Source: an uncultured Lachnotalea sp. (GTDB taxonomy: Bacteria; Bacillota; Clostridia; Lachnospirales; Lachnospiraceae). From it: a DNA stretch of 45,004 bases. The notes beneath the pieces were generated by a model. The model was not told where the DNA came from. It saw nothing but the letters and a program-made list of their open reading frames with translations, and searched no databases. The DNA lies in NCBI GenBank assembly GCA_948470255.1, contig CAOKOS010000018.1:1-45004 (forward strand). The letters run 5' to 3'. The position numbers and the translations under genes were made by a program. Every line of letters begins with the position of its first letter. Position 1 is the first letter of the stretch. This document shows, one piece after another, positions 1 through 8,292 of the stretch.

Positions 1-79
1 GTTCACATCTTTCGTTCACCCTCAACATTCCATCCGGTGACACTTGACGCACAATACCTACTCTACTTTATAACCAAAG

Positions 80-727
80 TCAAAGACTTTTGGCTAAAGT
101 TTTCAGCGTACCAATGGAAATATCCCCCACAGCCGCCATATCCTCTCCATGAAAAGCAGAGGAAAAATTATCGGAGAATAAAATCTGGGCAGAGGGAGGA
201 AATTCCTCATCTCCCTCCCAGATCATAAATCGGAGTTTTAACTCATCCAGGAATACAAATTCATAACCTGCATCCCCCACAGAAAGTTTTTTTCCTCCCA
301 GCCGCTCCATCACCTGACAGAACGGCCCCAGATTGAAACCGAAACTGAAGGCCAGACGTTTCACACATCTTCCCTGAAATACCTGGTTATAATGATTCCC
401 CCAGGGCATATCCGCATAAGCGTAAAAATCCCCCCGGAAAGGAGCCTTCTTTCCCTCCAGAAGATATCGGACCAGAAGGATTTTCGTTTCCAGATTATCC
501 AGAAGCGGCGCATATGAACCATCGTCATCCAGACAGACTGCCTCAAAATCCGGATGGCTGATGGTATAGCGTTTATTCATAAGAGTCACTGTAAACAGCT
601 TTTTTTCCCCATCATAAGGAACCCCTGAAACTTCAGATAAAAGCTGCGGATCCGCTTCCCGGTAACGGGCCTTGTAAGTTTCAAAAGGGACTCTTTCTTT
701 TTGGTTTTTTTCATAAGGAATATTCAT
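80..727 (-). CDS. DUF3786 family protein, last gene of the acs operon
   Basis: This 215-residue soluble protein has no signal peptide, membrane segment or Cys-rich cluster. Its pattern (N-terminal YEKN, central PWGNHYNQVFQGRC, then GGKKLSVGD and a FMIWEGDEEFPPSAQILFS block) fits the DUF3786 family, whose function is unknown to me. It starts 25 nt downstream of acsV, in the same direction and with no terminator between, so it is probably the last gene of the CODH/ACS transcript. From context I infer a helper role, perhaps in corrinoid protein handling or enzyme maturation, but nothing in the sequence identifies a reaction. The Cys in FQGRC is a candidate functional residue only by position. 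The family call is moderately sure; the role is unknown. Confidence 0.72.
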   Translation of the reverse strand: MNIPYEKNQKERVPFETYKARYREADPQLLSEVSGVPYDGEKKLFTVTLMNKRYTISHPDFEAVCLDDDGSYAPLLDNLETKILLVRYLLEGKKAPFRGDFYAYADMPWGNHYNQVFQGRCVKRLAFSFGFNLGPFCQVMERLGGKKLSVGDAGYEFVFLDELKLRFMIWEGDEEFPPSAQILFSDNFSSAFHGEDMAAVGDISIGTLKTLAKSL

Positions 728-752
728 AAAATACAGTTCCTAAAAATATTTG

Positions 753-2690
753 TCAGTCAATCACTTCCTGGTTTACAGAAGGGAACAGGCTGCTGTTGGT
801 ATGAGGAATAAAACAGGCTGCCACAAACTCATCCATATAGCCAGGCGTAGTCGAAAGCTCCATATAAGTCATACTCTGAGCCAGCTCATACACCTTCCGC
901 TCTGCTTCACCGGAAAGCAGCATGGCATAAGCGCCAGACAAAGAGGAATTTCCAATATAATGGAATTTTTCCAAAGGAATGTCTGGAAGCATACCAATGC
1001 CCACCGCATTTTTCATATTGATACCGCTTCCAATACCGCCGGCCACATATACGTCGTCCACCATGGATACGTCAAAATCCAGGGAAGTAAGAAGTGTCTG
1101 GATGGCGGAAAAGATTGCGCCTTTTGCGCGGATAAAATTGTCGATATCTACCTCAGTAATCTCCACATCTTTGACAGAACCTGCCTGTTCCTTAAAGGCC
1201 AGCACGTAACTTCCCATACCGTATTTATCGTGCCGTACTCTTTCTCCTTCGCGGACAAATTTACCTTTCGGGCTGATAATGCCGCAGCGGAACAGTTCAC
1301 TGATTACGTCAATAATGCCGGAACCACAGAGGCCCACCGGCTTCTCTCCCTCATCTCCGATCACCGTAAATGTCGGTTCCATGGTTTTTGCATCAATGGA
1401 ACATGCCTCGATAGCCCCATCGGTGGCCCGCATACCACAACTGATGTCGCCGCCTTCAAAAGCCGGCCCTGCCGAGCAGGCGCAACTCATCATGAAATCT
1501 GAATTGCCAAATACAATCTCACCATTTGTCCCAAGATCAATAAAAACAGAATATGCTGGACGGTTCCAGATCATACTGACCAAAGTTCCTGCCGTAATGT
1601 CACCGCCCACATAGCTTCCGATGTTGGGAGCTATAATAATATGTGCATCCTGATTGATATCAATCCCCAAATCATTGGCAAATACTGCGTTCGTCTTAAA
1701 GAAAGCCGGAATATAAGGTTCTGTGCGCAAAGGCTCTGCATTAATCCCCGTAAATAGATGATTCATGGTGGTGTTTGCCGCCACGCACATCCGATAAATC
1801 TGTGACGTTTTCATTCCGCAGTTTCTGCACATGGTATGGATTAATGGATTGATAGTTTCTTTAATGACTGCATCCTGGAGTTTTTTCTGGCCGCCCTCTT
1901 TGCGGGATTCAATGATCCTGTTGATGACGTCGGCTCCATAACGGATCTGCCCGTTCCCTGTGGTGGCTTTTGCCAGAATATCTCCATTTAGCATATCAAT
2001 GATCAATGCGGAGACGGTAGTTGTACCGATATCCACCACCAGTCCCCCGGCCTGTACATTTTCATCCATGGGGAACATATCATAAACAAAAATATTCCGC
2101 ACGGTCCGCCGGATAATACACTGTACTTTAAAATCAGCCTCCCGAAGTTTATCGGGAAGAGTTTTTAAAACACTATAAGGAACCCGTACCCGGTTTACTC
2201 CGGTGACAGCCGCCACTGCCCGCTCCAGCCGCTCCACATCGGGCATAGTATCATCCAGGCTGGGGGCATCCATGGAAACCTGAATCAACTCCAGGCTGTT
2301 CTTTAACGCGATCCCGGCGGCATTAAGCTGCTCCTTGGCTTCCGTAAAGATTTTCACCTCTGCCGGAGAACTCAAATCCGCCGCTTTCATCCGCCCTTTA
2401 TAAGCGGAAGCAATGTCGGGAACCATCACCTCCACGTCAGCTTCCACCTTGCTTACACAGGCAAGCCGCCAGCCTGCCCCGTATTCCTCATCAGTAATAT
2501 GACGTGTTTTCTGGGAATCCAACTCTCCAGAAAGAAGCTTTACCCGGCATTTGCCGCAGGCGGCATTCCCTGAACAAGGTGCATCGATAGCTACATTTGT
2601 TTTTCTCGCTACCTCAAGAAGGTTTTCACCGGAAGCAGCGAAGGCAGTTACGCCCTCGCCGCTTTCAAACTTAAATGTCACCTTAAACAT
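753..2690 (-). CDS. acsV: AcsV, reductive activator of the corrinoid iron-sulfur protein (RACo type)
   Basis: 645 residues. The N-terminal ~95 residues are a plant-type [2Fe-2S] ferredoxin domain with Cys39, Cys45, Cys48 and Cys78 (C-x5-C-x2-C-x29-C). A middle linker is followed by an ASKHA-type ATPase domain (GGLVVDIGTTTVSALIID near residue 215; later FIDLGTNGEIVFGN, CGSGIIDVISELF and VYVAGGIGSG). This is the architecture of RACo/AcsV proteins, which use ATP to drive one-electron reduction of inactive Co(II) corrinoid protein back to Co(I). It lies 23 nt after acsE and follows acsD-acsC-acsE, so its partner is almost certainly the AcsC/AcsD protein encoded just upstream. The ATG at 2690 is preceded by only a weak AGGATG-like ribosome site. 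Length is normal for the family. Confidence 0.93.
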   Translation of the reverse strand: MFKVTFKFESGEGVTAFAASGENLLEVARKTNVAIDAPCSGNAACGKCRVKLLSGELDSQKTRHITDEEYGAGWRLACVSKVEADVEVMVPDIASAYKGRMKAADLSSPAEVKIFTEAKEQLNAAGIALKNSLELIQVSMDAPSLDDTMPDVERLERAVAAVTGVNRVRVPYSVLKTLPDKLREADFKVQCIIRRTVRNIFVYDMFPMDENVQAGGLVVDIGTTTVSALIIDMLNGDILAKATTGNGQIRYGADVINRIIESRKEGGQKKLQDAVIKETINPLIHTMCRNCGMKTSQIYRMCVAANTTMNHLFTGINAEPLRTEPYIPAFFKTNAVFANDLGIDINQDAHIIIAPNIGSYVGGDITAGTLVSMIWNRPAYSVFIDLGTNGEIVFGNSDFMMSCACSAGPAFEGGDISCGMRATDGAIEACSIDAKTMEPTFTVIGDEGEKPVGLCGSGIIDVISELFRCGIISPKGKFVREGERVRHDKYGMGSYVLAFKEQAGSVKDVEITEVDIDNFIRAKGAIFSAIQTLLTSLDFDVSMVDDVYVAGGIGSGINMKNAVGIGMLPDIPLEKFHYIGNSSLSGAYAMLLSGEAERKVYELAQSMTYMELSTTPGYMDEFVAACFIPHTNSSLFPSVNQEVID

Positions 2691-2713
2691 GGCAGTTCAT
2701 CCTGACCCTTCAA

Positions 2714-3499
2714 TTAAACTTCCAGGTAAGAATCTGCATACAACGTTGCGTTTCTGATAATGTCGCAGGACTTGATGGTCTCCATCAGTCTCAGGTCATT
2801 GGGATTCACAATCGCAGAAGTAAAGCCCTTCATCATGGCCATGGCAACCATGGCGGAATCCATGATGGGACGAATATGTTTGGGCATACCATTGGAGTTG
2901 TTGGAAAGTCCGCCGGTGGTCTTAAGGCCCATGTCAGTCAGGTCGCCGATGAAGTTAAGGACATCCATCTGCTTATCCTGCATACCTTTGATAACAACGA
3001 ACAACGGATCAAACCACATATCCTCTTCTGCCATGCCAAGGCCCAAACCTCTTTCCAGAAGCTGAGTACAGTAAGCCATACGCTCATCATTGTCAGCAGC
3101 AATTCCTTCACCGTTGCAAAGGGCAATTACAATGGCATCATTGGCTGCCGCCAGGTCGACAAACTCAATTCTTCCAGCCGCATCCGCAGAATTCACGATG
3201 GGTTTGCCTTTGGAACGGTTATATACAGAGATACCGGCTTCGATGGCCGCTTTGTTGGAAGTATCCAACGCCAGGGGAACATTATCAAAATTCTCCTGAA
3301 GCAGCGTAACAGCCCATTTCATCAAATCCTCGCCATACCCTTCCGCAGGACCAATGTTCACATCCAAATAAACAGCGCCGGCATCAAGCTGAGCTTTTGC
3401 TCTTTTTAAAATGGGTTCAGCATCTCTTTCTAAAAATGCCTTGTTTACAGTGGGGGCTGTGGTGGAAAGTCTCTCTCCAATGGTAATGAATTTATCCAT
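2714..3499 (-). CDS. acsE: AcsE, methyl-THF:corrinoid iron-sulfur protein methyltransferase
   Basis: 261 residues, the usual length for AcsE. It is a single TIM-barrel pterin-binding domain. The visible conserved blocks are the N-terminal FITIGERL, AVYLDVNIGPAEG, LALDTSN, GKPIVNSADAAG, WFDPLFVVIKGMQDKQ and TTGGLSNNSNGMP. The enzyme moves the methyl group from 5-methyl-THF to Co(I) of the AcsC/AcsD corrinoid protein in the cytoplasm, linking the folate branch to acetyl-CoA synthase. AAGGAG sits a few bases before the ATG at 3499. It lies 58 nt after acsC and 23 nt before acsV. Related corrinoid methyltransferases share the fold, but the neighbours make the AcsE assignment firm. Confidence 0.95.
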   Translation of the reverse strand: MDKFITIGERLSTTAPTVNKAFLERDAEPILKRAKAQLDAGAVYLDVNIGPAEGYGEDLMKWAVTLLQENFDNVPLALDTSNKAAIEAGISVYNRSKGKPIVNSADAAGRIEFVDLAAANDAIVIALCNGEGIAADNDERMAYCTQLLERGLGLGMAEEDMWFDPLFVVIKGMQDKQMDVLNFIGDLTDMGLKTTGGLSNNSNGMPKHIRPIMDSAMVAMAMMKGFTSAIVNPNDLRLMETIKSCDIIRNATLYADSYLEV

Positions 3500-3557
3500 T
3501 ATCTTATTTTCTCCTTTTCTTAAATAAAAATCTCTCTATTTCCTAAAAGGGAAGGGT

Positions 3558-4940
3558 TTATGCGTTTGCCTGCATATCTTTGAGGAATTTCACCAGCATA
3601 ACCGCCTCAGTAGGTCCAACAACAATATTCCAGCCGGGAAGCTTCGCTTCCAAATCACCCTTCAGTACGGCAACTTTGCCGGGGATAATCAGGGTGCGGT
3701 TCTTAATCTTGCTCTCGATCTCGAATTCCTGGATATATTTTGCAATGGAACCGGAAGAGAACTTGCCTGCAGCCCAGGAAGTAAGTACGGAAAGTCCGCC
3801 TGCATCACTGATCAGTAAGTTACAAGGAACGCCGGAACGTTCCAGCTCACCGGATACCAGGAAGTAGGTCAGGGCAAAGTCAACCGTGGTCAGGCAGACA
3901 GAATTTTCGTCAGCGCCATTGATGGGATAAATGCCAGGCTCAATCCTAGGCGCTTTCTGAGGGTCGGTAAACAGGTTCTGTCTTAAGCCGTAAAGCGGCA
4001 GAGCCTGTGCGTAGCTCATCTCCTCCATCACAACGATGGAACCATATTTCATGGTAAACAGAGCCGCCAGGGCAGCCTGCATATGGGAATCGCCGGAAGC
4101 CAGCTTTCCTACGTTTACGATGCTGGGATAGCCAAAGGTTCTGTCAGTATCTTTGAGCGCTGCGCGCCGTACCAAAACAGCATTTGCAAAAGTATCTTTG
4201 ATGGAAGCAGTCCCCAGATCCAGGATCAAGTTCTTGTTTCCTGCTTTTTCAAGGGCAGCTACCGTGTCGTAAAGCTCTTCTACAGAAGCGCCCGTCACAC
4301 CCAGTACCACGCCGGCATCTGACGCCAGTTTGCTCATGGCTTCATAATTGGAAGCGTCAGCGGCGTTTAAGATGGGCTTCTTGTCCTTGCAGACGTCCAA
4401 AGCCGCCTTCGCGCAGGCCTCGTCTTTTACGTTCAAGATTAAGGCTCTTCCGGCGCCGTCAGCCTTCTTCACCAGGGCTGCATAAGCCTCGGGAGCAGCA
4501 CCTTCTGCACAGTCCACAGCCACAAATTCCACATACATCCTGTCACCGATTCTGTCATAGTCGATGGCTGCCACAGAAGCAAGTCTTGCTTCCACAGCCG
4601 CATCATCCATGCAAGTGCATACGGAAGCCGCATATCTGGTCTTATTTACGAAGGTTTTTTCGTGACGGAACAAAACTGTCTCTCCGCCGAGGGCGAATTC
4701 CTTCTCGCTGTCATTTTTATTGTCGGCAAAAGCTTTTACCCCTGCCTTAATGGTCTTCATAGGCGGTGCGGAAGCCTCAGAGAGAGTTGCCACTGCATCC
4801 TCGCTCATATGAGGGCACTGATCAATTGTCATAGCGCCCTGCGCCACCTTCATGGAAAATGCCATACAGGTGGGGCAACCGCATTCTTTGCAGTTTTTCT
4901 TAGGTGTCAGTTTAAAAATCTGAATACCAGTTAATGCCAT
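3558..4940 (-). CDS. acsC: AcsC, corrinoid iron-sulfur protein large (gamma) subunit
   Basis: 460 residues. The N-terminal [4Fe-4S] module shows Cys17, Cys20, Cys25 and Cys42 (C-x2-C-x4-C-x16-C), the spacing I recall for characterised large subunits. A TIM-barrel domain follows, then a C-terminal corrinoid-binding domain (NLLISDAGGLSVLTSWAAGK, PGKVAVLKGDLE, WNIVVGPTEA). With AcsD it forms the methyl carrier between AcsE and the acetyl-CoA synthase A-cluster; the low-potential Fe-S cluster serves reductive reactivation. AGGAGG stands just before the ATG at 4940. It lies 21 nt after acsD, consistent with balanced expression of the two subunits. Confidence 0.96.
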   Translation of the reverse strand: MALTGIQIFKLTPKKNCKECGCPTCMAFSMKVAQGAMTIDQCPHMSEDAVATLSEASAPPMKTIKAGVKAFADNKNDSEKEFALGGETVLFRHEKTFVNKTRYAASVCTCMDDAAVEARLASVAAIDYDRIGDRMYVEFVAVDCAEGAAPEAYAALVKKADGAGRALILNVKDEACAKAALDVCKDKKPILNAADASNYEAMSKLASDAGVVLGVTGASVEELYDTVAALEKAGNKNLILDLGTASIKDTFANAVLVRRAALKDTDRTFGYPSIVNVGKLASGDSHMQAALAALFTMKYGSIVVMEEMSYAQALPLYGLRQNLFTDPQKAPRIEPGIYPINGADENSVCLTTVDFALTYFLVSGELERSGVPCNLLISDAGGLSVLTSWAAGKFSSGSIAKYIQEFEIESKIKNRTLIIPGKVAVLKGDLEAKLPGWNIVVGPTEAVMLVKFLKDMQANA

Positions 4941-4961
4941 TGTTTTCTCCTCCTGTCCGTA

Positions 4962-5903
4962 TTAGCTTAATGCGCTGATCAATTTGGAAACCGTTGCAAC
5001 TGAAGTGGGATGTTTTAAGATCACGGCATCAGAACCGCAGGCAAGACATGCAACCGCAGTCTCAACCTCCATATCAATCGCCCGCTCCACGACGCATCCC
5101 CATCCGGGAGCATCTTCTTCCGTAGCCACAGATTCTTTCACGGACCAGGTTTCAGACGCCACAGGAGTGATGATGGGCATCAGCAGAGAATCATCATTCT
5201 GTCCCAGGGCTGCAGCTTTTACACGATCCAAAGTAGAGATCAGGTAATCAAAGCCATAACCTGCGGCAGAAGATCCAACATTCATAACTACCTTGCCGGA
5301 ATCCACGCCCAACTGCTTAAGAAGCACATTTAACTGCTTCGCCAGGTTGATATCCACAGCAGATTCAGCGCCCACCAGCTGATTGTAAGCAAGGCCTGCA
5401 GCAGCGCCAATGTTTTTGTAGTTTTCTTCTTTTGCGGACATTAAGAGTACATTCTTTCCCTGAAGGGCCTCAGCAACCTTGGAAAGGAGTTCGGCATCCT
5501 TTTCCACATTCTTGCAGCCTTCCACCACAAGCGGGAAATCAACAGCCTCAGCAACTTCCTTCGCAACAGCAACCAGTTCCTCCACCGGACGGTTTTCGCC
5601 ATTGGGGTCTCCGCCTTCTAATCTCAGGCAAAGAAAATCAACGCCCTCCATGGTAATGGCTTTCTTTGCCATATCTGCCACGGTTTCACAGCCTGCATAT
5701 ACTTCTTTGATGCAGTCAGGCTCATGGGCAAGTCCCATGTCAGAGATCTCGATACCGATCTTAGCCGTATTGGTCGTCGGAGCATCAAAGCTATAGAACG
5801 GAAGGGTATTCCCTCCTCCGAGTGTGACAGCCTTATCGCCGGTTCCGACTTCAACGCTGCGGACAGTTGCGTTGAACTTCTGTAATTTCTTTGTAAACGG
5901 CAT
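4962..5903 (-). CDS. acsD: AcsD, corrinoid iron-sulfur protein small (delta) subunit
   Basis: 313 residues, normal for the family. Conserved blocks include TLGGGNTLPFYSFD near the N-terminus, IEISDMG, FLCLRLEGGDPNGE, VMNVGSSAAGYGFDYLIST and a C-terminal CLACGSDAVILKHP. It is the TIM-barrel small subunit that pairs with AcsC and caps the corrinoid. AGGAGG lies 10 nt before the ATG at 5903. The 233-nt gap to acsB upstream is the longest spacer inside the acs run and holds two related hairpins. A possible weak internal promoter (TTGACT at 5950-5955, 17-nt spacer, AAAAAT at 5927-5932, minus strand) would start RNA very close to this ribosome site, so I treat it as unproven. Confidence 0.95.
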   Translation of the reverse strand: MPFTKKLQKFNATVRSVEVGTGDKAVTLGGGNTLPFYSFDAPTTNTAKIGIEISDMGLAHEPDCIKEVYAGCETVADMAKKAITMEGVDFLCLRLEGGDPNGENRPVEELVAVAKEVAEAVDFPLVVEGCKNVEKDAELLSKVAEALQGKNVLLMSAKEENYKNIGAAAGLAYNQLVGAESAVDINLAKQLNVLLKQLGVDSGKVVMNVGSSAAGYGFDYLISTLDRVKAAALGQNDDSLLMPIITPVASETWSVKESVATEEDAPGWGCVVERAIDMEVETAVACLACGSDAVILKHPTSVATVSKLISALS

Positions 5904-6000
5904 TTCCTACTCGCCTCCTTAAAGATATTTTTTGTAAAAGTAACATTTTAGTCAATCCGCTGGTCTCCCTATCAGAACAACGGAAAAACATGCAAACATC

Positions 6001-6032
6001 AGGCAAATGTCCGCTTTCGCGGCTCCTTGCCT
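6001..6032 (-). repeat. Structured hairpin element, copy A, in the acsB-acsD spacer
   Basis: A 32-nt inverted element, 28 of 32 bases identical to copy B at 6090-6121. Read as minus-strand RNA it folds as an outer stem (AGGCAA with UUGCCU), an internal loop, then an inner stem CCGC/GCGG closed by a GAAA (GNRA) tetraloop. Flanking bases 6000 and 6033 extend the stem by a C-G pair. No U-tract follows, so it does not look like an intrinsic terminator. It could stabilise or process the acs mRNA, bind a protein, or be a dispersed palindromic repeat. Confidence 0.75.
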
Positions 6033-6089
6033 GGAAAGATCTGCTTAAACACTTGCAAAATAATATACTCAAGAAATCCCGTCGGCGCC

Positions 6090-6121
6090 GGGCAAATGTC
6101 CGCTTTCGCGGCCGCTTGCCC
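6090..6121 (-). repeat. Structured hairpin element, copy B, in the acsB-acsD spacer
   Basis: The second copy of the 32-nt hairpin, offset by 89 nt from copy A. Loop and inner stem are identical (CCGC-GAAA-GCGG on the minus strand). The outermost pair is G-C here where copy A has A-U, a compensatory change that supports selection on RNA structure. The other two differences fall in the internal loop. Wider flanks can also pair: AAATCCC at 6074-6080 with GGGATTT at 6132-6138, the latter overlapping the acsB stop codon. Confidence 0.75.
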
Positions 6122-6136
6122 GTCTGCCTATGGGAT

Positions 6137-8281
6137 TTACATCATCGGATCTAATCCCAATGCGGGGTGGCCTTTTTCGGTCAGGAATTCAAGTAAGGTT
6201 TCAGGATCTTCTGCGATGGTTTCGTCGCCTACCATATCGGTAAAGTTGTCGATTCCATACAGCTCTTTTGCTGTCGCATTCAGTCTCTCTGCCACCTGCT
6301 CTTTCAGATCTTTAGGCATCCATACGATTCTCTCGATACCGCCTTCTGCCTTCATAAACTTCTTGGAAGCGATGAAATGCTTGCCATGGCCCATGAAACC
6401 AGGAGTCTGTACACCGCCGCCGGTCATAGAAGCCAGCTCAGGGAAAGTCATACCCAGAGGGGTCATACCTGCATACTCACGGTTTGCAATAATTACACCA
6501 TTGGAGAAAGGCTCAATTCCGCAGATACACTCAAAGCATCCGCAGGATGTCATGGGCTTCTCCATGATGGAATACAGAGATACGTCTTCCAGAGCGCCGT
6601 TGGAGAATTTCTTCACAGCCTCATTGACATCTTCGTATTCGCCGATTCTCTCATCAATGACCTTCTCCTTGGTAATCACCTGGCAGGGGCCGGTAGGTTC
6701 CAGCTCGTTGGTTGCCTTGGCATCTAACCAGGAAACAGCGCCGCAAAGGCCAAGACGCTCAGGTGTTACCACACATACATGGCTGGGGGAGAATGCCTGG
6801 CACATAATGCAGCTATAGTAAACCTCTACAGACTCATCTGTCAAAGATTTCAAACGGTCATCACGTTTATCAAATGCAGGAATTGCAATCTCGTGGCGAA
6901 GTTTCGTAACCATTTCCGGATCTGTGATGATCTTCACCTGGCAGCGGTCCACAACGGCATCATAATCATTCTTTACTTTTGCATAAAGCACTTCACCGAT
7001 GTGCTTTGCACGGAAACCAGCGTCATAAGCCGCGTCACTGATACGGACACGGATCATATCACGCTGCCCTGTATGCATTACACCTTCGATACAGTTGAGA
7101 TAACTGTGGAATTTACGCTCAAATACAGACTCAAAGTCAGACTGCATATTCTTTCCGGCTACTTCTACGATATAGGCGATACTGTGCTTGCTGCCCTTCT
7201 CGAAAGTATCGAAATCCGGTCCGATCAGTTCGATCTTGTGATCCTCGATCTCCGTCATCTCTTTGGACTGAACCAGCTCGAAGCAATCCACTCTGGAACC
7301 GTCGAATTCCACCTGCATCTGCTTCTTGCGGACGATCTCGCCTTCAAAGGCAGAGGCAAAGGCCACAGGAATGTCGATGTTGGTGATCTTAATCTTAATA
7401 TCACGCGCTTCCAGGGAAGTGGCGTTGAATTTGGAAATATCGGGCTGTACAATCAGGCTCTTAGGCACCTTGATGTTGACTGCTTCAGAAGTTGCTACAT
7501 CGTCGGTGACAACCGGGAAGCCAAGGGCGATAGCGCCTGCACCACATGCAACCACAACAGGATTCAGCGTACCGAGGGCATTGACAAATGCCGGTACACG
7601 CTCAAAGGTATACTTCATCAAGCTTGCAGAATCGCCAGGTTCCACATTGCCGAAGATCAGGGCCGCCCTCACTGCGACAGAAACAACATGAATCACAGAG
7701 GTCACATCTTTGCCCAAGGGGATTACACGCACATTGGCGCCCATATTGACGTTTTTCTCCACACACTGGTCAATCACATCGCCCACAAGAGTCACTAAAA
7801 TACCCTGTGCCTGATAGCTTTTTACTAAGGCTGCAGCATCATCCGCCGTGGGAGCTTTTCCGAGGATAACCGCCACACCGGGGATATCGCCGGTAACAAG
7901 CGGCACACCCAGCTCACGGATGACCGCATCGGAAAGATGGCCGGAGCATCCGGTTCCTTCATAAGGATCCGCCCCATCCAGATATTTAAGCGCTTCAATA
8001 AACTCTGCGCAAAGAGCGGTTCCCACACCGTTCATAAATACATCGTTCAATTTTACATTCTTTGTCTCAATGCTTTTAACAACCCCGAGAGCTTCCTTTA
8101 ACTCACCCAGGTTTGTCACCTTTGTTCCGGTCACTGCATAGTAGCAGGGCAGGCAGTAAGCAGTTCCGGGGAAGGAAACCTCTTTGTCTGCGCCATGTTT
8201 CTCAATCGCGGCATTGATGGCGCCTTCTGCTAAACCATATACTGTATCCGCACCACTAAATACTACATCAAATAGTGTCAC
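6137..8281 (-). CDS. acsB: AcsB, acetyl-CoA synthase of the CODH/ACS complex
   Basis: 714 residues from the GTG at 8281. I chose this start because TAGGAGG lies just upstream and would be inside the coding region if the TTG at 8299 were used; the protein then begins MTLFDVVFSG. The A-cluster ligands are all present: Cys491, Cys494, Cys503 and Cys513 for the [4Fe-4S] cluster, and the Cys580-Gly-Cys582 motif that holds the distal nickel. The spacing matches that of the Moorella enzyme as I recall it. The enzyme joins a methyl group from AcsC/D, CO from AcsA and CoA to give acetyl-CoA. It starts 11 nt after the acsF-like ATPase gene, whose TAG stop overlaps the ribosome site, suggesting translational coupling. 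The stop touches the outer flank of hairpin copy B. Confidence 0.97.
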   Translation of the reverse strand: MTLFDVVFSGADTVYGLAEGAINAAIEKHGADKEVSFPGTAYCLPCYYAVTGTKVTNLGELKEALGVVKSIETKNVKLNDVFMNGVGTALCAEFIEALKYLDGADPYEGTGCSGHLSDAVIRELGVPLVTGDIPGVAVILGKAPTADDAAALVKSYQAQGILVTLVGDVIDQCVEKNVNMGANVRVIPLGKDVTSVIHVVSVAVRAALIFGNVEPGDSASLMKYTFERVPAFVNALGTLNPVVVACGAGAIALGFPVVTDDVATSEAVNIKVPKSLIVQPDISKFNATSLEARDIKIKITNIDIPVAFASAFEGEIVRKKQMQVEFDGSRVDCFELVQSKEMTEIEDHKIELIGPDFDTFEKGSKHSIAYIVEVAGKNMQSDFESVFERKFHSYLNCIEGVMHTGQRDMIRVRISDAAYDAGFRAKHIGEVLYAKVKNDYDAVVDRCQVKIITDPEMVTKLRHEIAIPAFDKRDDRLKSLTDESVEVYYSCIMCQAFSPSHVCVVTPERLGLCGAVSWLDAKATNELEPTGPCQVITKEKVIDERIGEYEDVNEAVKKFSNGALEDVSLYSIMEKPMTSCGCFECICGIEPFSNGVIIANREYAGMTPLGMTFPELASMTGGGVQTPGFMGHGKHFIASKKFMKAEGGIERIVWMPKDLKEQVAERLNATAKELYGIDNFTDMVGDETIAEDPETLLEFLTEKGHPALGLDPMM

Positions 8282-8292
8282 TGTTCTACCTC

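Noticed and set aside
60-105. Hairpin after the DUF3786 gene as the acs operon terminator
   Set aside because: CCAAAAGTC/GACTTTGG pairs with a bulge, but no T-run follows on the minus strand, and part lies inside the coding region.
750-1502. Long plus-strand open frame (250 codons) opposite acsV
   Set aside because: It lies wholly antisense to a well-supported acsV gene, has no ribosome site and no domain; it follows from the codon bias of the opposite strand.
5927-5955. Internal promoter ahead of acsD (TTGACT-17-AAAAAT)
   Set aside because: The -10 is poor and the predicted start would fall at the acsD ribosome site; not strong enough to list as a feature.
6779-7798. 339-codon plus-strand frame opposite acsB
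   Set aside because: Antisense to the A-cluster-bearing acsB with no start signal; composition shows His/Cys-rich antisense noise.
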